A stretch of DNA of 64,000 bases, taken from assembly GCA_015233935.1 (NCBI GenBank), contig JADFXB010000003.1:18477-82476 (forward strand), given 5' to 3'. Below the pieces are notes generated by a model. That model was not told the origin of the DNA, made no database searches, and saw nothing but the letters and a program-made list of their open reading frames with translations. Source of the stretch: Magnetococcales bacterium. GTDB taxonomy: Bacteria; Pseudomonadota; Magnetococcia; Magnetococcales; JADFXB01. Shown here one piece after another: positions 11,051 to 19,087 of this stretch; the stretch's first letter is position 1; the number at the start of each line of letters is the position of its first letter. A program made the position numbers and the translations under genes.

Positions 11051-11219
11051 GATTCATTCTCCACATCAATTGGGTTAAAGGCTTCTTTTTGGGTGGTCCC
11101 GGTGGGGTGTTTCTCTCTTCCCTTTTCCGTCTGACCATGGCCCATAATGTAGCCAATTCATTTGACCCCAACCTGATGGGAACTTTAAGGCTGCGTTAAG
11201 CTACCAAGAGATAAAACCA

Positions 11220-11654
11220 ATGAGAATCAATAGCATGAACAAATACCTTCTGGGAATTGGCCTGGTTTTCTTAAACATGGCCAACAATTCTTTGGCCCAG
11301 GCCGCAATTTATAATTGCACTCCTGATCACCAACACACCTGTGACCAGCAAGGATGCACCACAACCACCGAAAACTTCGCCCACGCCGAAACCTTTACCC
11401 TGGATACCCAACGAAAAATCATCTCTGCCTGCCTGTGGACCGCCTGCTACGAAGGACGTGCCAGTTTTTATCATGTCGATAAACAAGGAGAAATTACCGC
11501 CATGGGCCAGTTGCAGGAACAAGGGGACAACCCGGATAAATCACCCCGCCTCCTCTCCCTCACCAAGGATGCCAACCACCATTTTACCGCCGTCTGGAGT
11601 TATTCCGGCTCCGGCCTCACCTTTGATATGGGCGTTTGCCAACCCATACGTTAA
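11220..11654 (+). CDS. Hypothetical secreted cysteine-containing protein
   Basis: 144 residues. A hydrophobic N-terminal segment (YLLGIGLVFLNMANNSLAQA) looks like a Sec signal peptide with cleavage near AQA or QAA. The mature part has six cysteines, including CDQQGC and SACLWTACYEGRA, suggesting disulfides in the periplasm. It has a beta-like pattern ending in a GLTFDMGVC segment. No family recognised. It is followed 42 bp later by the GNAT gene, so the two may be co-transcribed, but no functional link is evident. Confidence 0.65.
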   Translation: MRINSMNKYLLGIGLVFLNMANNSLAQAAIYNCTPDHQHTCDQQGCTTTTENFAHAETFTLDTQRKIISACLWTACYEGRASFYHVDKQGEITAMGQLQEQGDNPDKSPRLLSLTKDANHHFTAVWSYSGSGLTFDMGVCQPIR

Positions 11655-11696
11655 ACTATGGCCATCGTTCACCCCCCTTCATGCCGAGGATGACCC

Positions 11697-12524
11697 ATGC
11701 CCAACCCCATTATTCGTCCCCTAACCCGGCAAGAAATGACCCTGCCTTTGGAATGGGCCGCCGCCGAAGGATGGAATCCCGGTCTTGCCGATGGGGATTG
11801 CTTCCATGCCGCCGATCCCCAAGGATTCCTAGTGGCCATGGTGGAAGAACAACCCGTGGCAGTGATTTCAGCGGTCACCTACCAACAAGCCTTTGCCTTT
11901 TTGGGATTTTATATCGTCAAACCTGAATGGCGGGGACAAGGGTATGGCATAGCCTTGTGGAATGCCGCTTTGCAACGATTGTCTTCTTGCACCATTGGCC
12001 TGGACGGCGTGGTGGCCCAACAGGAAAATTATCGTCGATCCGGCTTTGTACTGGCCCACGGCAATCAACGATTTCAAGGAATGGGTGGCGGGGAGCTGCC
12101 TGTGGGTGTGGTGGAGGTGGGTGAAATTCCCTTGGATCAACTGGTGGAGTACGACGCCCGGCATTTTACGAGAAAGCGAACCGCCTTTCTCCAAGGTTGG
12201 CGCAATTTTCCCGGTAAAGCCGTTATAAGAGATGGTCGCCTGGCAGGTTATGGCATCATCCGTCCCTGCCGCGTCGGCCACAAGATCGGCCCCTTGTTCG
12301 CCGATACCCCCCAGGTGGCCGATACCCTTTTCCAAGCCCTGGCGTCCACGGTTCCCCAGGCCACGCTCTTTCTGGACCTGCCTCTGCCCAACCCGCAGGC
12401 CGTCGCCCTGGCCCATCGTCACAAAATGACACCAGTTTTTGAAACCGCCCGCATGTATCGGGGCACGCCCCCTGACCTGCCCCTTGCCAACATTTACGGC
12501 ATTACTTCATTTGAGCTGGGCTGA
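11697..12524 (+). CDS. GNAT family N-acetyltransferase (two-domain, YitH-like)
   Basis: 275 residues. The N-terminal GNAT domain (about 1-125) includes FYIVKPEWRGQGYGIALWNA, where R-G-Q-G-Y-G is the acetyl-CoA pyrophosphate-binding loop, and ends with a BEGF-like LDGVVAQQENYRRSGF. The C-terminal half (about 140-275) contains RDGRLAGYGIIRPCRVGHKIGPL, typical of the second domain (Acetyltransf_18) of YitH/HolE-type acetyltransferases. It likely transfers acetyl groups to a small amine or antibiotic-like substrate in the cytoplasm; which one is unknown. The gene ends shortly before a hairpin shared with convergent htpG. Confidence 0.85.
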   Translation: MPNPIIRPLTRQEMTLPLEWAAAEGWNPGLADGDCFHAADPQGFLVAMVEEQPVAVISAVTYQQAFAFLGFYIVKPEWRGQGYGIALWNAALQRLSSCTIGLDGVVAQQENYRRSGFVLAHGNQRFQGMGGGELPVGVVEVGEIPLDQLVEYDARHFTRKRTAFLQGWRNFPGKAVIRDGRLAGYGIIRPCRVGHKIGPLFADTPQVADTLFQALASTVPQATLFLDLPLPNPQAVALAHRHKMTPVFETARMYRGTPPDLPLANIYGITSFELG

Positions 12525-12537
12525 CCTTTTTGCAGAG

Positions 12538-12566
12538 TGCAGGGGGACCCATGGGATCCCCCTGCA
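12538..12566. terminator. Hairpin between convergent GNAT gene and htpG
   Basis: A 10-bp inverted repeat (TGCAGGGGGA at 12538-12547, complement at 12557-12566) lies in the 51-bp gap between two convergent genes. Neither side has a good T-run, so termination strength is doubtful. Confidence 0.45.
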
Positions 12567-12575
12567 TACTTGCTC

Positions 12576-14459
12576 TTATTGACCAGACATCACCAACAAC
12601 ATGCGGTTTAACCGCTTGACAAAGGCCATGGGATCGTTAAGCGTCCCACCCTCGCCCAACAATGCCTGCTCATACAACAGGTGGCTCCACTCCTCAATCC
12701 GCCCCTGCTCACTCTCCGCCTGCAACCGCACCACAATGGGATGATGGGGGTTCAACTCCAGAATGCGCTTGCTCTCTGGGACTTCCTGCCCCGCCGAACG
12801 TAAAAACCGCTCCAAAGTATGGCTCATGTCATGCTCTTCACCCACCAGACAACACGGCGAATCGGTCAGACGATTGGTCAAACGAACCTCCTTGACCTTG
12901 CCCGCCAAAATTTCCGCCATCTTGGTGCGCAGGGATTCCATATCCCCCTCACTCTTCTTCAACTCCTCCTCTTCCGCTGCATCCTGCAACTTGCCAAGGT
13001 CCAACTCACCCTTGGAAACCGCCTGCAACGACTTGCCATCAAACTGCTCCAAATGGGTGACCAACCACTCGTCCACCCGATCCGAGAAGACCAAAACCTC
13101 GATACCCTTCTTGCGGAAAATTTCCAAGTGCGGACTGTTGATGGCCGCCGAATGGGTATCCCCCAACACGTAGTAAATCTTCTCCTGACCTTCCTGCATG
13201 CGGGATACATAATCCTGCAAAGAAACCACCTGATCGGGCGAACCGGTATGGGTGGAAGCAAAACGCAACAACTTGGCCACCCGCTCCTGATGACCATGAT
13301 CCTCCACCACACCCTCTTTCATCACCTTGCCAAAATTTTTCCAGAAGGTGACATATTTTTCCGGCTCCTTCTCCACCATCTCCTCCAGCATGGTGAGCAC
13401 CCGTCCCACCACACCTTTGCGAATGGCCTCCACCGCCCGATTCTGTTGCAAAATTTCCCGGGAAATGTTCAACGGCAGATCCGCAGAATCCACCACACCC
13501 TTGACAAACCGCAAATAACGGGGCAGCAAATCTTCCGCCCCCTCCATGATGAACACCCGGCGGACAAACAATTTCACCCCATGCTTGCGCTCCCGATCCC
13601 ACAGGTCAAAGGGTGCGCGTTCCGGCAGATACAACAAGACCGTGTACTCATACTTGCCTTCCAAACGGGCATGGTGATAAGCAAGCGGATCCTGATAATC
13701 ATGGGAGATATGCTTGTAAAATTCCTTGTACTCCTCCTCCGTCACCTCACTGCGGGAACGGGTCCACAAGGCGGACGCCTTGTTGACCGTCTCCACCTCC
13801 CCTTCCTTCTCTTTGTTGTCACTGACCATGCGAATGGGCCAGGAGACATGATCGGAAAACTTGCGAATCACGGAACGCAAACGCCAGCCATCGAGAAATT
13901 CATCCTCTTCCCCCCGCAAATGCAGGATGATGCTGGTACCACGAGCCAATCCCTCTTCCGCCTCCACCGTATACTCCCCATCCCCACGGGACTCCCAACG
14001 CACCCCTGTCGAATGGCCCGCCCGGCGGGAAAGAACCGTCACCCGGTCGGCAACGATAAAGGAGGAGTAAAAACCAACCCCAAACTGACCAATCAGGTTG
14101 GCATCCTTGCTTTGATCACCCGTTAACGACTTGACAAACTCCTTGGTCCCCGAATGGGCGATGGTGCCAAGATTTTCAATAATTTCATCGTGACTCATGC
14201 CGATACCGTTATCGGACACGATCACGGTACGCGCCTCCTTGTCAAAGGAAACGGTAATGGCCAAATCGGCATTGCCTTCATAAAGGGCTTCATTGGCCAA
14301 GGCCTCAAAGCGCATCTTGTCCAGGGCATCGGAGGCGTTGGAGATCAACTCCCGCAAAAAAATTTCCTTGTTGCCGTAAATGGAATGGACCATCAGGTCC
14401 AAAAGTTGACGAACTTCTGCCTGGAACTGACGTGTTTCTTTCTTATCCGCTTGACTCAT
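12576..14459 (-). CDS. htpG: Molecular chaperone HtpG (Hsp90)
   Basis: 627 residues, the normal bacterial length with no eukaryotic charged linker. The N-terminal ATPase domain shows the GHKL signatures: LISNASDALDK, VSDNGIGM, GTIAHSGTKEF and IGQFGVGFYSSF. The middle domain has RVFIMEGAEDLLPRYLRFVKGVVDS followed by LPLNISREILQ with the catalytic Arg. The C-terminal dimerisation part carries RMLLVMSGQ. It is an ATP-dependent cytosolic chaperone induced by heat and other stress. GGAGGATCC lies upstream of the ATG. The gene diverges from the sirtuin gene across about 180 bp that contain a short hairpin (14554-14571); no convincing sigma-32 promoter or CIRCE element was identified. Confidence 0.97.
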   Translation of the reverse strand: MSQADKKETRQFQAEVRQLLDLMVHSIYGNKEIFLRELISNASDALDKMRFEALANEALYEGNADLAITVSFDKEARTVIVSDNGIGMSHDEIIENLGTIAHSGTKEFVKSLTGDQSKDANLIGQFGVGFYSSFIVADRVTVLSRRAGHSTGVRWESRGDGEYTVEAEEGLARGTSIILHLRGEEDEFLDGWRLRSVIRKFSDHVSWPIRMVSDNKEKEGEVETVNKASALWTRSRSEVTEEEYKEFYKHISHDYQDPLAYHHARLEGKYEYTVLLYLPERAPFDLWDRERKHGVKLFVRRVFIMEGAEDLLPRYLRFVKGVVDSADLPLNISREILQQNRAVEAIRKGVVGRVLTMLEEMVEKEPEKYVTFWKNFGKVMKEGVVEDHGHQERVAKLLRFASTHTGSPDQVVSLQDYVSRMQEGQEKIYYVLGDTHSAAINSPHLEIFRKKGIEVLVFSDRVDEWLVTHLEQFDGKSLQAVSKGELDLGKLQDAAEEEELKKSEGDMESLRTKMAEILAGKVKEVRLTNRLTDSPCCLVGEEHDMSHTLERFLRSAGQEVPESKRILELNPHHPIVVRLQAESEQGRIEEWSHLLYEQALLGEGGTLNDPMAFVKRLNRMLLVMSGQ

Positions 14460-14640
14460 GGCAAAATGGATCCTCCCTCATGACGGTTGTACCAAACAAC
14501 CTGCCTCCCAAGGAAACCCTGTGCTAAACTGGTTCTCCATGCAGGCACGGTTGCAGGCAGCAGGCTGCCTGGGGGTTAGATAATCACTCTTTTGCTTTTG
14601 TCAAATCCAAAAGGGAACTTTTCTTAAAGGAAATTGCATC

Positions 14641-15393
14641 ATGCAAAAATCCAGGGAGTCGGATGATCTTCTGGTGGTCTTAACCGGGGCTGGTATATCC
14701 GCCGAATCCGGTGTTCCCACCTTTCGTTCCAACGGCGGACTTTGGCGCACCTATCGCTATCAGGATCTGGCCACCCCGGAAGCCTTTCAAAAGGATCCCC
14801 TACTGGTGTGGGAGTTTTATCGTTGGCGACAGGAAAATGTGAAAAAGTCCCAACCCAATCCCGGCCACCTGGTTTTGGCTCAACTGGCCAAACAGTTGGG
14901 GCGTCGCATGGTGCTGGTCACCCAAAATGTGGACGATCTGCACGAACGTGCTGGCAGTAGCGATGTAATCCACATGCATGGGGAAATCATGAAGGCTCGC
15001 TGTATCCACTGCCAATCGGTATTGGCTGCCTTCGACTATCAGGATTCCGGTCAACCCTGTCCCCGCTGCAAGGCCCCCCGTACCCTGCGCCCCCATATCG
15101 TCTGGTTTGGCGAAACACCCCTGCACATGGAAGAGATCCATACCTATCTCAACCAGGCTACCGTGTTCATGACCATCGGCTCCAGCGGAACCGTTTATCC
15201 CGCTGCCCAGTTTGTGGAGACCGCCCGCGCCAACGGGGCCTTTACCCTGCTCCTCAATCTGGAAGCCGCCGATAACACCCGCGCCTTCCATCGGGTATTG
15301 CAAGGCCCCTCCTCGGCCCTCCTGCAAGAGATGATCACCCAGGGCGAGAACGATATTTTTGACTACTTCCGCCGTTTGCGTATGGGAAATTAA
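14641..15393 (+). CDS. cobB: Sir2-family NAD-dependent protein deacylase, class III motif
   Basis: 250 residues, Sir2 core only. GAGIS (16-20) and TQNVDDLHERAG (94-105) are the NAD-binding motifs, His113 (in HMHGE) is the catalytic base, and Cys121/Cys124 with Cys140/Cys143 form the structural zinc site. Tyr60 and Arg63 in EFYRWRQ give the YxxR pair that in class III sirtuins binds acidic acyl groups, so desuccinylase or demalonylase activity is expected besides deacetylation. AAAGGA precedes the ATG. The next gene, a GT-B glycosyltransferase, begins 6 bp after its stop, so they form an operon. Confidence 0.93.
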   Translation: MQKSRESDDLLVVLTGAGISAESGVPTFRSNGGLWRTYRYQDLATPEAFQKDPLLVWEFYRWRQENVKKSQPNPGHLVLAQLAKQLGRRMVLVTQNVDDLHERAGSSDVIHMHGEIMKARCIHCQSVLAAFDYQDSGQPCPRCKAPRTLRPHIVWFGETPLHMEEIHTYLNQATVFMTIGSSGTVYPAAQFVETARANGAFTLLLNLEAADNTRAFHRVLQGPSSALLQEMITQGENDIFDYFRRLRMGN

Positions 15394-15399
15394 TCCATT

Positions 15400-16494
15400 A
15401 TGGCCATTCGCTTATGGTGTGCCATTTCTGGCCATGGTTATGGTCACTTCGCCCAACTGGCTCCCATTCTGCGCCTTTTGCACCAATGGCGACCAGATAT
15501 GGAATTCCAGTTGGCAGGCGGTCCCCCCACCGCCATCATGGCCAGTCGCCTGGGTTTCCCTTTTCTTCACGATCCCCGCCATCGGGATGTGGGATTGGTC
15601 CAACAAGGGGCCATACAGGTGGACCTGCCCGCCACCCGCCACGCCCTGGCAAGCCTGCACCACTCCTGGTCCCATTGGCTCCAGGAAGAGATCACCGCCA
15701 TGGCCCACTGGCGACCGGATCTGGTGCTGGCCAATATTCCCTACCTCTCCCTGATGGCGGCAGACCACTTGGCCATTCCCACGGTGGCCATCGCCTCCCT
15801 GACCTGGGATAAGGTCATCACCGCCTATTTCGGTCAACAAAACAAGGACATCTCCCCCTGGCTGGAACAAATGACCAATGCCTACGGTCACACCCAACTG
15901 GCCCTGCTACCCGAACCCGCTCTGCCCAACCCACCCTTTTCCAACTGTCAGTTTATCCCCCCCATAACCAACCCCGGCACCCAAAAAAGAGAACAATTGC
16001 GCCAGGAATTGCATATATCTCCACAAGATAATCGTCCCCTGGTCTTTGTCAGTTTTGGCGGCATTCCCACCGAATTTCCCGACATCCACGCCCTGGCTGC
16101 CGAACAACAAGTTTTGTGGCTGGTCAACTTTCCCCACATCCCCAAAGAAGACAATTTATATCATTTAGATCAACTGGATCATTGGAGCCACAGCGATATC
16201 ACCGCATCGGTGGATGCCATGGTGGGTAAACCGGGTTATGGCATGGTGGTGGAAGCAGTGGCCAGCGGCATCCCCTTTTTATATTTACGCCGCTACACCT
16301 TCCCCGATGAAGATGTGCTCTGTCCCTGGCTCCACCGTCACGGGCGCGGCCTGGAGTTGGATCAGGCAACTTTTTGGAGTGGTCGCTGGCTACCTGCTCT
16401 GCAACATCTTTGGTCCCAACCGCCCCCCCCCATCCCTGCCATGAACGGTGCCCAGGTGGCTGCCGAAAAAATTATTTCTTTGCTACCCCCATGA
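15400..16494 (+). CDS. GT-B fold glycosyltransferase-like protein
   Basis: 364 residues. It opens with AISGHGYGHFAQLAPILRLL, the Gly-rich first Rossmann loop of MurG/GT28-like and L-arabinokinase-N-terminal-like proteins. The second half has VFVSFGGIPTEFPDIHAL followed by VGKPGYGMVVEAVASGIPFLYL, the nucleotide-sugar-binding segment (PGxxxxxEA) of GT-B enzymes. The acceptor and donor cannot be inferred. Start is an ATG 6 bp after the sirtuin stop. Its last 23 bp overlap the convergent membrane protein gene. Likely cytoplasmic and membrane-peripheral. Confidence 0.75.
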   Translation: MAIRLWCAISGHGYGHFAQLAPILRLLHQWRPDMEFQLAGGPPTAIMASRLGFPFLHDPRHRDVGLVQQGAIQVDLPATRHALASLHHSWSHWLQEEITAMAHWRPDLVLANIPYLSLMAADHLAIPTVAIASLTWDKVITAYFGQQNKDISPWLEQMTNAYGHTQLALLPEPALPNPPFSNCQFIPPITNPGTQKREQLRQELHISPQDNRPLVFVSFGGIPTEFPDIHALAAEQQVLWLVNFPHIPKEDNLYHLDQLDHWSHSDITASVDAMVGKPGYGMVVEAVASGIPFLYLRRYTFPDEDVLCPWLHRHGRGLELDQATFWSGRWLPALQHLWSQPPPPIPAMNGAQVAAEKIISLLPP

Positions 16495-17821
16495 GCTGAA
16501 GGCATCCGGCCATCAACAGGGAGGGCAATAAAACTCCCGTTCCCATGACATAGCGTTCAATGGGGGGTTCCACCAGGACCACTTCCAACGAACCCGCCAT
16601 AAACCAGCCCACCGCCATCAACGCCACCAACACCAGAGCATATTCCCTGTCTTGCTGGAGTAATATGCTACGGTGGGTTATCACCCCCTCCTCCTCCCCA
16701 TATTGACTCAAATATAGATTTTTGAGCCACAACAGCACCATCAATAAGAGCAATCCCTGTATCAGCGGATCCATGCGAATAAGGGTCAACACCGCCTCCA
16801 CCATGGAGCGCATGATCCACTGCGCATAGGCCAAGGGATGGTGTTTGAGAATGGCCAGGGAAAGTTTGCTCAACGCCTTGTTGGCCAACAGGGTATTCCC
16901 CCCATGTCCGGCAACGGCAGCAGGTAAGGCCACCTGATGGATGGATGTATTATAATCATTATACCATGGATTATACTTGATGCTCCCCTGCCGCCCCAGT
17001 GGGTAGGTGAGGCCAAGGAGTTGGCGTTGTTGCAAAATATCCCTAGCCAGGGGTTGCACTTCCTCCGGCAATTGGGGAATCAGGGCGTTAGAAATCATGG
17101 GGGTGGCGATGCCTGCAATATTGATCCCGCCAAAGGAGACTACACCAAAATGATCCACCGTCAGCCAACGCAGTGAGCCGTAGAGCAAGAAGGGCAGCAG
17201 GGCAACCAACGCCACCCGCATCCACCCTCTGTTGGCCCGCACACAATGGGGAAGGATGATCATTTTTTCCAGAAGCCAGGCCAGTAATGGCAACAAAGGA
17301 ATCAAAAATAAATACATAGGTCTGACCAGCCAGGTGGCTGCCAAGGCCATCGCCAACAACCACCATCCCCGTCCACTGCCCAAGGACCACAACATCAAGG
17401 AAAGGGAGAGCAAGCCTAGAGAAAGGCCAGGGGCATCGCTCAACAGGGTTTGCCCATAAAGGCGCAACATGGGGGTAAACAACAGGGGAAGGGCAATCCA
17501 GAAGGCACTCCAGGGCAAGACCAGCACCGCCCGTAATCCACTATAAAAAAGCAACACGGAAAAAACATGCAGGGCATATTGAAAGGCGGGAATCCACCAG
17601 TGCCCCCCCAGGGAGGCACTCCAGGAAAGGATCCATGGATAACCAGGAGTACGGATATTTGAGAGAATTTCCTGCCAGGAAAGGTTGTGCCATTCCAGAT
17701 AGGTGGCAGAATCGGGCATGAGTTGGGGACCGGTGCCTGCCATGCCATTCAGATAATAGACCAGCAAAGAGATCAGCAGCAATAAAATGGGAGGACGCGG
17801 CATGCCAGGAAGAGGTGTCAT
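16472..17821 (-). CDS. Polytopic membrane protein, GT-C/ArnT-like glycosyltransferase candidate
   Basis: About 449 residues from the ATG at 17821; an upstream ATG at 17866 would leave only 14 bp to the divergent gene and has no ribosome site. At least nine hydrophobic segments are visible (for example PILLLLISLLVYYL, LSLGLLSLSLMLWSLG, LLLLMVLLWL). The first periplasmic loop has MPDSATYLEW and RTPGYPW; an acidic residue near SATY and the R-x-PGYP pattern are typical of GT-C and dolichyl-phosphate-mannose-transferase-like proteins that use polyprenyl-linked sugars at the outer face. I infer a lipid-linked glycosyltransferase; no closer family is recognised. Confidence 0.65.
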   Translation of the reverse strand: MTPLPGMPRPPILLLLISLLVYYLNGMAGTGPQLMPDSATYLEWHNLSWQEILSNIRTPGYPWILSWSASLGGHWWIPAFQYALHVFSVLLFYSGLRAVLVLPWSAFWIALPLLFTPMLRLYGQTLLSDAPGLSLGLLSLSLMLWSLGSGRGWWLLAMALAATWLVRPMYLFLIPLLPLLAWLLEKMIILPHCVRANRGWMRVALVALLPFLLYGSLRWLTVDHFGVVSFGGINIAGIATPMISNALIPQLPEEVQPLARDILQQRQLLGLTYPLGRQGSIKYNPWYNDYNTSIHQVALPAAVAGHGGNTLLANKALSKLSLAILKHHPLAYAQWIMRSMVEAVLTLIRMDPLIQGLLLLMVLLWLKNLYLSQYGEEEGVITHRSILLQQDREYALVLVALMAVGWFMAGSLEVVLVEPPIERYVMGTGVLLPSLLMAGCLQLMGVAKK

Positions 17822-17880
17822 GATCCACAAAACCGATTGGGTAAAATTGAGGGTTTGATGATCCATCGGAATGGATTATC

Positions 17881-19077
17881 ATGGCTGTTTTTTATCATAC
17901 CAACAGCCGCCCTCTTTCTGAAAGCATATCTATGGCCAGACCCCCTTCATTTCACGATCATCGTTCGGAACCCGAACTGGATGATATCCGCCTGGATGAT
18001 CGTATGGATGATACCGAGTCTTTCGGGCTGGAACCCCGTCCCTCCCTCTCCCGTCGTCCTGCCGCTGCCGCCCCTTTTTCGGTAGGTAAGCTGGTGGCTG
18101 GCATGGTTGGTGGTATTGGCATTTTATGGGGAGGATATCAAGGCGTGGATATGGTGCAAACCCATATTCACAATCGAGTGGACGAACTACTGGCTGCTGA
18201 ACGCCAAACCCTCAATGACTCCCTCACCCAGTTGGCCGAGGAAAGGCGTGCCCTCGCAACCGCCAAGAGCACCCTGGAAAATAATATGAGCAAGGCGGAC
18301 ACCCAGGTCAAAGCCTTGCTGGAGGAGCGGAAAAAGCTCAAAGAGGAAAAACAGAAGCTGGAAGAGGAACTTAAAAAACAGTCGGAGGCCCGCAAGAAAG
18401 CGGATGAGGCCAAAACCCAGTTGGAAGAAAAGGAAAAACAGGCCAAGGAAAAACGCCAGGCAGAGGAGAGTCGTCGTCAACAGGAAGAGGCCAAGCGGGA
18501 TGAAGAGGCCAAAGTGGTGGCGACGGAGCGTACCCGTTTGAAAGAAGAGCAGAAGCATTTGGAGCAGGAAAAGAAGCAGTTGGAGCAAGAGAAAAAACAG
18601 TGGGAGGAGAGCCGCAAAGCCAGGGAAGAGAAGGTTAAAGAGGAGAAGACCAAGGCGGAAGCCGTCCCCACCACCCCCACCATTGAAGGGGTGGACAAGG
18701 ATTTGTCTGCCGGGCGACTGAGCGAACCCAAGGGCAACAATGCCATGGAAAAGATGGAGTGGCTGGCCCGGTTGGATCCCAACAACAAGGTTTTGGCTCC
18801 CCGCTGGCAAAAATTGGCCGAAATGCTGTTGGCCAAAGCGGATGAAGCCATTGCTGCCAAAGATTTCAAGGGGGCCGATCTCCATCTTAAACAGGCAGAA
18901 AAGATATCTTTTGCCAGGGAACAGACCGCCCGCGCCCGCCAACGATTGGCCCATGCCAAGGAGGCCAACAGCAAGCTGGATTTGGATGCCCTGCGCCAGG
19001 CTGAAGAGGAAGAGGTTTTGCGCCGTCTGGAGCAAAACCGTTCCCCGGCCAATCGTCCTCCCCAACCCCGCCGATGA
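17881..19077 (+). CDS. Single-pass membrane protein with long TolA-like charged coiled coil
   Basis: 398 residues. About 65 cytoplasmic residues, acidic then Arg/Pro-rich (SLSRRPAAAAPF), precede one membrane helix (about 66-86, VGKLVAGMVGGIGILWGG). A Lys/Glu/Gln/Arg-rich coiled coil follows from about 95 to 255, resembling TolA domain II. The remaining 130 residues look globular and helical, with AEMLLAKADEAIAAKDFKGA, a TPR-like repeat. A later ATG at 17932 is a possible alternative start. Topology suggests a periplasm-spanning protein. It stands between divergent and convergent genes with no tolB/pal neighbours, so a TolA role is not supported. Confidence 0.75.
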   Translation: MAVFYHTNSRPLSESISMARPPSFHDHRSEPELDDIRLDDRMDDTESFGLEPRPSLSRRPAAAAPFSVGKLVAGMVGGIGILWGGYQGVDMVQTHIHNRVDELLAAERQTLNDSLTQLAEERRALATAKSTLENNMSKADTQVKALLEERKKLKEEKQKLEEELKKQSEARKKADEAKTQLEEKEKQAKEKRQAEESRRQQEEAKRDEEAKVVATERTRLKEEQKHLEQEKKQLEQEKKQWEESRKAREEKVKEEKTKAEAVPTTPTIEGVDKDLSAGRLSEPKGNNAMEKMEWLARLDPNNKVLAPRWQKLAEMLLAKADEAIAAKDFKGADLHLKQAEKISFAREQTARARQRLAHAKEANSKLDLDALRQAEEEEVLRRLEQNRSPANRPPQPRR

Positions 19078-19087
19078 TCAAAGGGAA

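Larger units (their letters stand above)
10519..11062. repeat. Tandem gene duplication (about 240-bp units)
   Basis: The blocks 10519-10765 and 10814-11062 are direct repeats covering the whole coding part of the two small secreted-protein genes. Long exact stretches occur, for example over the GGTTTCACAGGCTGTCCACC region. The spacer between stop and start (about 61 bp) differs from the DNA upstream of the first copy, so the repeat is limited mostly to the gene body. Confidence 0.85.

Noticed and set aside
12819..14126. 435-residue open frame antisense to htpG
   Set aside because: Mirror of a strongly coding Hsp90 gene; its sequence has His/Gln/Leu-rich shadow composition and no ribosome site.
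18187..19065. 292-residue frame antisense to the coiled-coil protein
   Set aside because: A low-complexity Leu/Phe-rich image of the Lys/Glu-rich coiled coil.
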